From contig CAYSWV010000009.1 in assembly GCA_964434865.1 (NCBI GenBank), forward strand, positions 56,149-120,148: 64,000 nt of DNA. Direction: 5' to 3'. Position 1 is the first letter of the stretch, and the number at the start of each line of letters is the position of its first letter. Positions 43,646 to 51,797 of this stretch are shown here, piece by piece. The DNA is from CAYSWV01 sp964434865 (lineage in GTDB: Bacteria > Cyanobacteriota > Cyanobacteriia > Thermostichales > Thermostichaceae). The translations under genes and the position numbers were made by a program. A model generated the notes under the pieces. That model was not told where the DNA came from. It made no database searches and saw nothing but the letters and a program-made list of their open reading frames with translations.

Positions 43646-44806
43646 TTAGCTTTGGCGAGAAACATCAATGGCCACTGTCACTTGCATGTTGGTTAACCCC
43701 GCTACTTTCTCACTGCTTTGAGGGTCCAACCGAATTTTGACTTCTACCACGCGGGCATCTACTGAAGCAGCCGGATCTGTATCTAGAACATCCTTTTTAC
43801 CAATCTGGAGACCAATGGAATCAACAGATCCCGTTAGCTCACCTTCAAAGGCCCGACTCGTGATCTGGGCTGATTGCCCTACTGAAATTTTAGTCACATC
43901 CGTTTCATAAATTTCGGCCACCACCATCATTTGTTGAGTATTGGCAATTTCTAAAATCCCCTGCCCAGCATCAGTCGACTCACCAGGGTATCGTAAGATT
44001 TTTAGAACCTGTCCAACCTGTGGAGCCCGAATAACGCTTTGCTCTAAACGAGCTGCAGCCAGATCCAAGTTGCGTTGGAGTGACTCAATTTGAATTTGAG
44101 CTTGTACCAGTTGCAGATTCGCCTCAGCAGCATTAACCTGTGCTTCAGCATTTCTAAGATCAACATCTCGGGCTTGTTTTAGCTGATCTAATATAGCTTG
44201 ACTATTATTCAAGTCTTCCCGTTTTTGTTCAACATTCAAGACCTGATCATCAAAAGTCAGCTGAGCTATAGCCCCATCATCAAAAAGGGTTTGAAAACGG
44301 ATTAGATCTGCTTGAGCATCTGTTAATTCAGCTTCAAGCCTACGAACATTGGCCTGTTGAGCTGCTATTTCAAGTTGTTTAGGTTGCTCAATCTGTTGAA
44401 TTCGTGTTTCCGCCTCTATAATTTGAGCTTCTGCAAAGGCCACTTCAGCAGCCAGGCGTTTTTGAGCTTCAAGTAACTGAGCCTCGGCAAAATCACGTTC
44501 AGCCAGCCGCTCGTTGTAATTATCTAATCGAACCAGTTCAGCTCCAGCCTCAACATACTGCCCTTCTCGAACCAGGAGTGCTCCAATCCGTTCACCTAAG
44601 CGTCCCCCAATCTCAACCACTTCACCTTGAGGTTCCAGCCGACCCAAAGCGCCAATCCGAGCTTGATCTAGAAGAGGCTCCTCGGGAACAAAGTTAGGGT
44701 TATCTGTACTTTGGGCCAATGACATGCCATACAGGTTATAACCATAAAAGCCAGCACTTCCAGCTATCATCCCTACCAAGAGCATTACTATGTTACGTAA
44801 CCTCAC
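43646..44806 (-). CDS. devB: DevB-family periplasmic adaptor (HlyD/MFP)
   Basis: The 386-residue membrane-fusion protein has an N-terminal anchor (LLVGMIAGSAGFYGYNLYG), a lipoyl half-motif (GALLVREGQYVEAGAELVRL) and a long coiled-coil hairpin (about residues 110-240). The returning lipoyl segment is VIRAPQVGQVLKI, followed by a beta-barrel region. A GTG at 44806 has GGAGG six bases upstream. It is chosen over a TTG at 44887, whose 27 extra residues lack support. It is the first gene of the devBCA operon and bridges the inner-membrane pump to an outer-membrane TolC-like channel elsewhere. Confidence 0.92.
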   Translation of the reverse strand: MRLRNIVMLLVGMIAGSAGFYGYNLYGMSLAQSTDNPNFVPEEPLLDQARIGALGRLEPQGEVVEIGGRLGERIGALLVREGQYVEAGAELVRLDNYNERLAERDFAEAQLLEAQKRLAAEVAFAEAQIIEAETRIQQIEQPKQLEIAAQQANVRRLEAELTDAQADLIRFQTLFDDGAIAQLTFDDQVLNVEQKREDLNNSQAILDQLKQARDVDLRNAEAQVNAAEANLQLVQAQIQIESLQRNLDLAAARLEQSVIRAPQVGQVLKILRYPGESTDAGQGILEIANTQQMMVVAEIYETDVTKISVGQSAQITSRAFEGELTGSVDSIGLQIGKKDVLDTDPAASVDARVVEVKIRLDPQSSEKVAGLTNMQVTVAIDVSRQS

Positions 44807-44925
44807 CTGTTTCCTCCAGGCTTGACCAAACTCATATCTTAATATTTTATTTACAATCAAGCCCAGTGTCTCTACGACTGAAAGCAAAATCAGCGTTTCA
44901 TCACCTCAGACTTTTAGGTTTAGCC

Positions 44926-45876
44926 TCACAGTATTGTAGAGTCTGTTTCCACACTAGGACCCAAGCTGTAGGGAATGGAAACACGGTTACGCCCTTGGCT
45001 CTTAGACTGATACATCATCTGATCAGCTTGCTGAATCAAATCAGAGGTGGAGTCAACCCCGTCGGTAGTGCAGCTAATACCAATACTGATGGTGACCTTA
45101 AGGGCATGCTCTTGATAGCTAATCTCAAGTGATTCGACGGCTTTTCGAATATTTTCGGCAAAGCTATAGGCCTCTGACATCGCTGTATCCGGACAGAGTA
45201 CACAAAACTCCTCCCCTCCATAACGGCCAATCATATAGCCATTCGATAACTGTGACTTGATGACACTACACACCTGTTGCAAAACTTGATCGCCAGCATC
45301 ATGACCATAGGTGTCGTTGATAACCTTGAATTTATCTAGATCTAAAAACAGTAAGGCAAGGGGACGTTTTGATTGTTGAGCCAAAGCAAATTGATCCGAT
45401 AGTTGTTCTAGCAGATATTCTTTCCGGTACACCTGCAATAGCTGGTCCTGCACAGCCATGGTGTAAGCGGCCTCAAAGACATCATGATCGGTCGTTCCAG
45501 GTGCAAAAAACCGTAACTCAATTAACCCAATGCGAATTTTGGCTTTATGAGGTAGGGGAAAGTCAATTAGGATCTGTTGACCATTGACATAGGTATGATT
45601 TGAACTTTTTAAATCGGTAATCCTAACAGATTGAGGCTGTTGAGGATCGTATTGGATTTGACAATGCTGTCTCGACACACTGGGATCATCAATCCAGATC
45701 TGCACGCTGTTCCGCTGGCGCCCAATGACTGAAATGGACTGAGTCAGGATGTAGCGCTTACATGGCTTAGCCCCATCAAATTGAACTAGGATGGGATACT
45801 GATTCGTCTCACCTGTATGCGGACCTGAAACAGGCAATTGGTCTTCAATGTAAAGAGTAGTTTTGTTGCTATCCAT
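44926..45876 (-). CDS. diguanylate cyclase with N-terminal FHA domain
   Basis: The 316-residue cytoplasmic protein has an FHA domain at about residues 40-110 (VIGRQRNSVQIWIDDPSVSR, SSNHTYVNGQ), which binds phosphothreonine. A GGDEF domain follows at about 145-305 (LFLDLDKFKVINDTYGHDAG, active-site RYGGEEFCVL). The allosteric RxxD I-site is absent, so product inhibition by that route is not expected. The FHA input suggests that a Ser/Thr kinase controls c-di-GMP output (inference). It lies upstream of devB on the same strand, separated by 119 bases. Confidence 0.92.
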   Translation of the reverse strand: MDSNKTTLYIEDQLPVSGPHTGETNQYPILVQFDGAKPCKRYILTQSISVIGRQRNSVQIWIDDPSVSRQHCQIQYDPQQPQSVRITDLKSSNHTYVNGQQILIDFPLPHKAKIRIGLIELRFFAPGTTDHDVFEAAYTMAVQDQLLQVYRKEYLLEQLSDQFALAQQSKRPLALLFLDLDKFKVINDTYGHDAGDQVLQQVCSVIKSQLSNGYMIGRYGGEEFCVLCPDTAMSEAYSFAENIRKAVESLEISYQEHALKVTISIGISCTTDGVDSTSDLIQQADQMMYQSKSQGRNRVSIPYSLGPSVETDSTIL

Positions 45877-45938
45877 GAATCCAGAGGTGGGAAAACAAGG
45901 GCATGCGAGCAGATGAGCTCAGAGTAGCGCAACCCGGT

Positions 45939-45986
45939 CATTAATCACACTAGCCATTAATCACATTAGCCATTAACCACACTAAT
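45939..45986. repeat. 3 x 16-bp tandem repeat CATTAATCACACTAGC
   Basis: Three consecutive copies (45939, 45955, 45971) differ by one to three bases. The array is in the gap between the divergent diguanylate cyclase and murF genes. Confidence 0.85.
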
Positions 45987-46083
45987 CAGCAATATGACCC
46001 AAAGCCACTCATGAGATCACAACCTAGTTTGGTCTTAATCCGTGTATCTTAACAAGAGTTAACCTGGGCAAGATGAGTCTTTG

Positions 46084-47469
46084 ATGATTTTTGGTGATAG
46101 TCAGCTCTTAACTAGGGTGCTACAAGCGCCAGCATGTGGAATGTCCCATTCCATTTCCTTTCAAGGTGTTAGTACCGATACTCGCACTCTACAGGCCGGC
46201 TCTCTTTTTGTTGCCCTAAAAGGGGAGCGATTTGACGGCCATGCCTTTATCCCGCAAGCCCTGGAACAGGGAGCCAGTCTAGTGATCTCAGAGATCCCAG
46301 TTCCAGCTCCTCATCTCCTGGTTAAAGACACACTCCAGGCTTATCAAACTCTGGGGCGATGGTGGCGGCAACAGTTTAATGTGCCTGTAGTCGGGATCAC
46401 AGGATCGGTGGGTAAAACGACAACCAAAGAATTACTGGCTGCAGCTCTAGGACTCTACGGTACGGTTCTTAAAAGTCAGGCGAATCATAACAATGACATT
46501 GGTGTAGCCCAAACAGTCCTGCAATTGGACGCAAGTCATGATTTTGTGGTCTTAGAAATGGCGATGCGGGGGTCTGGCGAAATCGCACGGCTAGCCCATA
46601 CAGCTCTACCTACCCATGCCCTAATCACCAACGTCGGTACGGCTCATATTGGGCGTCTTGGATCTCGAGAGGCGATTGCGGCGGCCAAGTGTGAATTACT
46701 GAGTGCTCCTGGTTTGGAATGGGCCATCTTAAATGGTGAAGATGACCGTTTAGTTACAACAGCTCACCAAGTTTGGGCTGGCTCAACGCTGACTTATGGC
46801 TTAACAGGGGGTGAATTTCGGGGGCGTTGGGATCCAGACAGTCAATCTGTTCAGGTGGGTGCACGGCAAATACCGATTCCACTAGCGGGGCGACACCATG
46901 CCTTAAATTGGATGTCAGTTCTGGCCACTTTACACAGCCTAAAGTTAGATCTCAGCAGGTTGCACTCAGACCTAGACCTGGGAGAGACCCTACAAGGACG
47001 GAACCGGCAGTACTATCTCCCCCATAATGTAGAACTTCTGGATGAAACCTACAATGCTGCTCCTGAAGCAATGACAGCCGCCTTGACAGCGTTGTGTCAT
47101 AGATCTCCAGGTCCTATTTCTAGAAACTGGGCTATTCTAGGGCCTATGCGTGAACTGGGTTCTTTTGCTGATCAACTCTACGCAGAGGTTGGGACCGTCG
47201 CTGCCCGGCTACCTTTATTTCAAGTCTTACTGTTAGATCCGGAGCGCCATATGCAAGCCTTGGCTGATCACTTGCATCCTGATCAGGTGAGGTGGTTTCA
47301 GGACGGGACCAGTTTAGTGACCTATCTTTTGCACCAGGTTAAGCCAGGCGATCGATTACTCTTCAAAGCAGCACGAGCTATTGCTTTAGAGACGGTGATG
47401 CAAGCATTTATCGACCAGTGGTCTCAAACAAATCCAGAGGATCTTAGGTTATCTCAAGAGAGTCTGTAA
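46084..47469 (+). CDS. murF: UDP-N-acetylmuramoyl-tripeptide--D-Ala-D-Ala ligase
   Basis: This is the cytoplasmic peptidoglycan-precursor ligase adding D-Ala-D-Ala. The 461-residue protein has a Mur N-terminal domain (GVSTDTRTLQAGSLFVALKG), the P-loop GITGSVGKTTTKELL, NHNNDIGVAQTVL, EMAMRGSGEIA, and the C-terminal-domain region DETYNAAPEAM. The ATG at 46084 directly follows an in-frame TTG, and no strong ribosome site is present. No other mur gene is adjacent, which is common in cyanobacteria. Confidence 0.96.
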   Translation: MIFGDSQLLTRVLQAPACGMSHSISFQGVSTDTRTLQAGSLFVALKGERFDGHAFIPQALEQGASLVISEIPVPAPHLLVKDTLQAYQTLGRWWRQQFNVPVVGITGSVGKTTTKELLAAALGLYGTVLKSQANHNNDIGVAQTVLQLDASHDFVVLEMAMRGSGEIARLAHTALPTHALITNVGTAHIGRLGSREAIAAAKCELLSAPGLEWAILNGEDDRLVTTAHQVWAGSTLTYGLTGGEFRGRWDPDSQSVQVGARQIPIPLAGRHHALNWMSVLATLHSLKLDLSRLHSDLDLGETLQGRNRQYYLPHNVELLDETYNAAPEAMTAALTALCHRSPGPISRNWAILGPMRELGSFADQLYAEVGTVAARLPLFQVLLLDPERHMQALADHLHPDQVRWFQDGTSLVTYLLHQVKPGDRLLFKAARAIALETVMQAFIDQWSQTNPEDLRLSQESL

Positions 47470-47666
47470 CCCTTGAGTGGATTGGACTGGTCCCCTGCTT
47501 CAACCCAATAAGCAATAAATCTTAAATAGCTGTCACAATTTGATAGCGTTTATCGATCCAAGCCCTATCTCGATTAAGACTTGCAACAGAATCTGAGTCG
47601 AGCAATCTGGGGTACCGTATGGTTTGCAGTACGCTGACATGATGTTTCTTGAAAAGGAATAGGTTA

Positions 47667-47978
47667 ATGATGATCCTACTAGCTGCTGTACCTGCAACCC
47701 CATCTTGGTCGCCTACCATTGCCTTGATTATGATCCTGTGTAACGTTGCAGCTATTTTCCTTTGGAAATCGATGAACTCTCTGATTAATGCTTGGTTGGG
47801 TGCTATCGGTTATGAAGCGCGCGCTGTTTCTAGTGTGCCAGCAGGTAACTCTATATACACATTTAATCTTCCTGGGGGCCTGGCGTTGACCTTACCTGAG
47901 CTGTTGGCTGCAGCTAGCTTTGGTCATTTGCTTGGAGCTGGGGTGATCTTGGGCTTATCTCGACTTGGTGGACTTTAG
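47667..47978 (+). CDS. psaK: photosystem I reaction centre subunit PsaK
   Basis: This peripheral thylakoid subunit of photosystem I binds chlorophyll and helps trimer-edge antenna coupling. The 103-residue protein has a short N-terminal extension (MMILLAAVPATPSWSPTI) and two transmembrane helices (ALIMILCNVAAIFLW; LPELLAAASFGHLLGAGVIL). Between them is a loop with NSIYTFNLPGG. The ATG at 47667 fits PsaK N-termini and is preceded by AAGGA; the next ATG is adjacent. Whether it is the constitutive (PsaK1) or high-light (PsaK2) form cannot be decided, and no clear high-light regulatory motif was seen upstream. Confidence 0.95.
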   Translation: MMILLAAVPATPSWSPTIALIMILCNVAAIFLWKSMNSLINAWLGAIGYEARAVSSVPAGNSIYTFNLPGGLALTLPELLAAASFGHLLGAGVILGLSRLGGL

Positions 47979-48167
47979 ACCCAATATTACGCTTAATCTC
48001 TGAAATTTCAGCCACTGCATCTATGGACAGATCTCGCTTTTCTGTTTATCAAGGATAAAGGCTGATTATTAGCCCGATTATCTGTTAGAAAAGCTAAAGT
48101 AGGTCTAACCAAGCGTAGGCCTAACAGTAGGTCTACAAGTTGCTAGCTAATCCTCAGGGGCATTCCT

Positions 48168-48722
48168 ATGAAGATATCCACCAATTTGATCAAGCTTGCC
48201 GTCCTTCTCCCCACGACTGTTCTCCTGGCTGAGACTGCACTGGCTTGCCCGTTTTTCAAACAACGTTCTGCTGAGCTGGATCGAACCACAACCACGACTA
48301 TCCTGGTACGTGATGGGTCTCGGGTCTACTCAACTAGTTCCTATTTGTCTCAACGCCCATTTGGATTTATTGGCGTTCATTTGGCTGATCCCAGCACCGA
48401 GGGACCCAAGTTCTCACTTCTGAGCTTTTTTAATCCTCGGGGGTCTGCTGACCAAGATGGTGTTTTGATCCGTGATGTGCTGATTAAGGGACCCGCTCAG
48501 CAAGCTGGATTAAAGCCAGGTGATGTTTTGTTGGGTGTACAAGGTACTATGGTCAATACCATTCCCCAGATCCAACAGATCATTCGGAATACACCAGTTG
48601 GCGAAGATGTTACGATAACTTTCAAGCGGAGAAATCAGATTGAGAGTACAGTTGTCCAAGCAGGCGATGGTCGTTATTTACTGGACCTGATGCTACAGCA
48701 ACAAGCTCAACCTCAACGCTGA
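48168..48722 (+). CDS. exported PDZ-domain protein
   Basis: A 184-residue precursor has a signal peptide (LIKLAVLLPTTVLLAETALA, then CPFF; the cysteine could be lipidated, but the lipobox is poor). A single PDZ domain occupies about residues 65-175 (FGFIGVHLAD, VLIKGPAQQAGLKPGDVLLG, GEDVTITFKR). No protease domain is attached, so it is a stand-alone periplasmic PDZ adaptor. It ends at a good intrinsic terminator. Function is unknown. Confidence 0.85.
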   Translation: MKISTNLIKLAVLLPTTVLLAETALACPFFKQRSAELDRTTTTTILVRDGSRVYSTSSYLSQRPFGFIGVHLADPSTEGPKFSLLSFFNPRGSADQDGVLIRDVLIKGPAQQAGLKPGDVLLGVQGTMVNTIPQIQQIIRNTPVGEDVTITFKRRNQIESTVVQAGDGRYLLDLMLQQQAQPQR

Positions 48723-48751
48723 ACTCTTGAAATTAAATCAGCTTTTTGACT

Positions 48752-48779
48752 GGAGTAGTGCTTAGCATTACTCCTTTTT
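48752..48779 (+). terminator. intrinsic terminator of the PDZ protein gene
   Basis: GGAGTAGTG-CTTAG-CATTACTCC gives a nine-pair stem with one G-U pair, followed by five T, 30 bases after the stop codon. Confidence 0.88.
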
Positions 48780-48846
48780 GATTTATATTTTTTACTTTTT
48801 GATTTATATTTTTTAATTGATATGCTTGTTTTAATTGATATTTAAT
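48774..48846. repeat. adjacent AT-rich tandem duplications
   Basis: A perfect 21-bp duplication (CTTTTTGATTTATATTTTTTA at 48774-48794 and 48795-48815) is followed by a second unit, TTTTAATTGATAT, present twice with a CTTGT-containing spacer. The first unit starts in the T run of the terminator. Confidence 0.85.
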
Positions 48847-48853
48847 CTTCTCT

Positions 48854-50041
48854 TTATTGCTTGGACTGTGACAACCGTTGCACAGGAGTATCGATCAGTA
48901 ACTGATGAGCTTCTTCTAAAAATGCCAAGATTCTTTCAGAGTGGGGATGGTGAGCTAAACAACGCCGCAACTGTTGAGGCCGAGCTTTATTGACTTTTTC
49001 ACCAGGAAACCAGTGACTCGCATTGCCTAACATGTTGTAACGGGCTTTAGCATAGTCTAGTAGATCATAAGCTTGGACCAAATGCCGAAGCCAGAGAATC
49101 ACAGGAATATTAACCTGTCCCGGAGTCTCTTCAACTTTAGGTAGCCCTTGACGCCACATTTTAACTTGATCTGCTCCGACAGTTTTAATCCAAGCTGATT
49201 CAAGACGCTCTAGAATAGGGGGCAGAATGTCATCCGCTTGCTCAAGGAAGGGTAAGACCTTCAAATGCTCATCAAAGTCTGAGGGGCGAGCCGCGCCTAA
49301 GCTTAATGTATGAATCTGAGGATGAGAAAGACAAAATAAATCATTGAACACCATAGGACTCAAAGGATGGCACAGATCCACCAATTTCTGGGGCGGTTTG
49401 TACAAATGTCCACCCTTATCCGACGGACTAATGATAAAAACACCCATATCTAGAGCGTTAGCCGCTACGATTGCTGGCCAATTGAGTTGATTGATGTAGT
49501 ACCAATGCAAATTGACATAGTCAAACCGGTTTGTCTTGATCGCATCAACAATAACATCTGTAGAACCGTGGGTCGAAAATCCGATAAAGCGGACTCGGCC
49601 TTGCTTAACCAACTCTTGAGCAGCATCAACGCATCCTCCTGGTCTGACACTTTGTTCAATATGCTCTTTTAAGTTAATACCATGAATACTCAGTAAATCA
49701 ACGTAGTCCAGCTTTAAATAATCTAGCGAGATCTCAAACTGTCGGCGAAAGACTCTAGGGTTATCTCCCGGTGTAATTTTTGTTTGAACAATGATCTGAT
49801 CACGAGGCAATAATGGCAAAACTTGGCCCAACTGGAGTTCTGAGGTACCATAGCCACGGGCGGTTTCAATATGGTTGATGCCAACAGCGATCGCTTGGTG
49901 AATGGTAGTGGCCAAATTAGCTTGATTAGCCTCTGGGATCTCACTCAGTTCAGTATCTTTCCACTGATGTTGGTAACGCATCCCACCGCAGGAAAATACA
50001 GACATTTGTAGCTCGGTCCGACCAAAGCGACGATACAGCAT
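48854..50041 (-). CDS. aldo/keto reductase with C-terminal extension lacking Fe-S cysteines
   Basis: The 395-residue protein has an N-terminal AKR barrel with Tyr in ETARGYGTSELQLG, Lys in VQTKITPGD, His in LLSIHGINL, and GFSTHGST. Its C-terminal 110 residues have the layout of the 4Fe-4S-type AKR extension (NIPVILWLRHLVQAYDLLDY, YNMLGNASHWFPGE). The expected CxxCxxC...CP cysteines are replaced, and only one Cys (RRCLAHHP) remains. It is presumably NAD(P)H dependent with unknown substrate. It is divergent from the nickel/cobalt group. Confidence 0.87.
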   Translation of the reverse strand: MLYRRFGRTELQMSVFSCGGMRYQHQWKDTELSEIPEANQANLATTIHQAIAVGINHIETARGYGTSELQLGQVLPLLPRDQIIVQTKITPGDNPRVFRRQFEISLDYLKLDYVDLLSIHGINLKEHIEQSVRPGGCVDAAQELVKQGRVRFIGFSTHGSTDVIVDAIKTNRFDYVNLHWYYINQLNWPAIVAANALDMGVFIISPSDKGGHLYKPPQKLVDLCHPLSPMVFNDLFCLSHPQIHTLSLGAARPSDFDEHLKVLPFLEQADDILPPILERLESAWIKTVGADQVKMWRQGLPKVEETPGQVNIPVILWLRHLVQAYDLLDYAKARYNMLGNASHWFPGEKVNKARPQQLRRCLAHHPHSERILAFLEEAHQLLIDTPVQRLSQSKQ

Positions 50042-50370
50042 AAACTAGCCTCATCTGTGCAATCAAAATAATCTACGTAACCTTAATCACCACGTAACCT
50101 TAATAATCTGTGCTGTCTAAAAAAGTGTAACGCTTGATATCAATGTAGTGTAACCCATCAATAAAGATGGAGAGCGCTTTGCAAAAGATCAATCGAAGTA
50201 TCGTTTTATTGCTTAATGCCCCTAGAGGGGATTGTGAAATCAGTAAACTCATGGTTTTGTAGTAGAAACTTAGATCAGTCGAATGAGGTGATTGCCGTCA
50301 ACGATCTTGAACTTGAAATAATGTAGCTCTAATTGAAACAATGTTAACTAAATGTTAACTAGGTGATTGC
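50042..50370. other. regulatory-looking gap upstream of the nickel/cobalt group
   Basis: CCCC-TAGA-GGGG at 50219-50230 is a perfect C4/G4 palindrome flanked by AT-rich bases, the general form of operators of CsoR/RcnR/InrS metal sensors. AATGTTAACTA occurs twice in tandem at 50340-50361. Both are candidates for metal-responsive control, but neither is proven. No RNA gene was seen. Confidence 0.35.
50340..50361. repeat. 11-bp perfect tandem repeat AATGTTAACTA
   Basis: Two consecutive copies, each with the palindrome GTTAAC, end ten bases before the ATG of the small open frame at 50371. This fits either an operator pair or another short duplication. Confidence 0.8.
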
Positions 50371-50529
50371 ATGTCTAGAACGGGTTGTATCTTAGGCGGT
50401 GGGTTAAGCTGTCTGACATCTTTGAAATCAGATCTGTTTGCTGCAAACTTTCAGCTGCTGGTAGATGCTCTAGGTGGGTTAGGTCATGTCGGGGATGGGC
50501 ATTGTCAGGAAAGATTAGCCTCAAATTGA
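50371..50529 (+). CDS. possible 52-residue Cys/His-containing small protein
   Basis: The ATG has AGGT six bases upstream and opens a 52-codon frame beginning MSRTGCILGGGLSCLTSLKS and containing GGLGHVGDGHCQ. Three Cys and two His could bind metal, which would fit its place 45 bases before a nickel/cobalt-uptake-like gene. No family is recognised. It may instead be an untranslated leader. Confidence 0.4.
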   Translation: MSRTGCILGGGLSCLTSLKSDLFAANFQLLVDALGGLGHVGDGHCQERLASN

Positions 50530-50574
50530 TACCATTAGTCAGGTGAATCTAAGTTGATCTTAATAGGGTACACG

Positions 50575-51042
50575 ATGAAGCGATCATTGAACATGGGCTT
50601 GATTATAGGATGGAGTGTTTTACTTGGGTTGAGTGCTGGGGCTAAAGCTTGGGCTCATGGTGTGGATGTACAAGTTGAAATGACTCAGGCTCTTGCTATT
50701 GAAGCTCGATTTGAATCCGGTGAACCCATGGCACAAGCTACTGTCACTGTGTATGCTCCTAGTGATCCCGCCACACCGTGGCTGATCGCAACAACCGATG
50801 ATCAAGGCCGCTTTTGGTTTAGTCCTGATCCGGCTGATCCTGGTAATTGGGAAGTGACCGTTAGACAGGCGGGCCATGGTGATGTGGTGGTGATTCCAGT
50901 AAGTGAGTCCGATGCCACTTTTGAGATTGAAGGCCTGGAATCCGAGTCACAGCCTGATTTATTACAGCGGAGTGTGATGATTGCATCGATACTCTGGGGT
51001 TGTTTGGGAACAGCTCTTTTCTTCTCAAAACGAAGTACCTAG
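50575..51042 (+). CDS. exported DUF4198/NikK-like protein of a metal-uptake group
   Basis: A 155-residue precursor starts at an ATG with AGGG six bases upstream. The signal segment MGLIIGWSVLLGLSAGAKAW is followed by AHGVDVQVE, a beta-sandwich domain (ARFESGEPMAQATVTVYAP, DDQGRFWFSPDPADPGNWEV) and a C-terminal transmembrane helix. The AHG start and DUF4198-like fold resemble accessory components (NikK/NikL type) of nickel/cobalt ECF transporters. The CbiM gene follows after 64 bases, supporting that role. Confidence 0.7.
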   Translation: MKRSLNMGLIIGWSVLLGLSAGAKAWAHGVDVQVEMTQALAIEARFESGEPMAQATVTVYAPSDPATPWLIATTDDQGRFWFSPDPADPGNWEVTVRQAGHGDVVVIPVSESDATFEIEGLESESQPDLLQRSVMIASILWGCLGTALFFSKRST

Positions 51043-51106
51043 GGGTTTCTAGAAATGACAACCTTTGATGCCCCTGTTAGTTCAACTGAAGATATCTGAG
51101 TTAAAC

Positions 51107-51760
51107 ATGCATATCACAGATGGTTTGTTACCACCTCCTGTTTGGCTAGGTGGCTATGGCATCACCGGACTTACAACCTGGTTTTCGCTAGTTAAGCTTC
51201 ATCAAGCAACCGATCCAACGAGAGGAATTCCCAAAGCTTCTCTACTCACAGCAGCCTTCTTTGTGGCTTCATCTCTCTTTATTCCAATTCCCCCGATTGG
51301 ATCCGTTCATCTGTTGTTAAATGGTCTGTTAGGGGTCGTGTTAGGCTATTACGCCTTTCCCGCTATCTTAGTTGGTTTATTTCTTCAAGCCGTTATGTTT
51401 GGGCATGGGGGGCTTTCAACTCTGGGCATTAACGCTGTGATCATGGGGATTCCTGCCCTCATAGCCTCCTACTTGTTTCAACTCAGAACCCGCTTGACAG
51501 CTTTGGGTCTTAAACCTCAATCAGCCCTGGCAACTTCTGCTTTTTTGGGTGGATCACTGGGCGTCGGCCTGGCAGTGGGTTTATTCTATGGCCTGGTTTT
51601 ATTTACGATTCCAGCTGGACTCGAAGGGGATACTGAACGGACAGCCCTGGCTACTCTAGTTTTGTTGCATAGTCCTCTCATAGTGCTGGAGGGGTTATTT
51701 ACAATGATGATTGTGTTGTTTCTCCATCGAGTTAAGCCAGAATTGTTGGCAGACTCCTAG
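51107..51760 (+). CDS. cbiM: CbiM/NikM-type metal-specificity component of an ECF transporter
   Basis: The 217-residue integral membrane protein has about six or seven helices. The start is fixed at the ATG giving MHITDGLLPPPVW, because the CbiM/NikM N-terminus (Met-His-x) coordinates the metal and must be free. Longer frames from 51065 would bury it. Conserved HLLLNGLLGVVLGYYAFPAI and FLQAVMFGHGGLSTLGINAV match the family. Ni versus Co cannot be decided. Partner genes cbiQ and cbiO are not next to it in this window. Confidence 0.9.
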   Translation: MHITDGLLPPPVWLGGYGITGLTTWFSLVKLHQATDPTRGIPKASLLTAAFFVASSLFIPIPPIGSVHLLLNGLLGVVLGYYAFPAILVGLFLQAVMFGHGGLSTLGINAVIMGIPALIASYLFQLRTRLTALGLKPQSALATSAFLGGSLGVGLAVGLFYGLVLFTIPAGLEGDTERTALATLVLLHSPLIVLEGLFTMMIVLFLHRVKPELLADS

Positions 51761-51797
51761 CATAAGAAAAACTTGATTCATGAGTCTTTGAGGTGAG

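Noticed and set aside
50485..50520. Cobalamin-riboswitch B12-box-like TGTCAGGAAAG upstream of the cbiM group
   Set aside because: The rest of the box and the upstream conserved elements of the riboswitch are missing; the segment may instead be coding.
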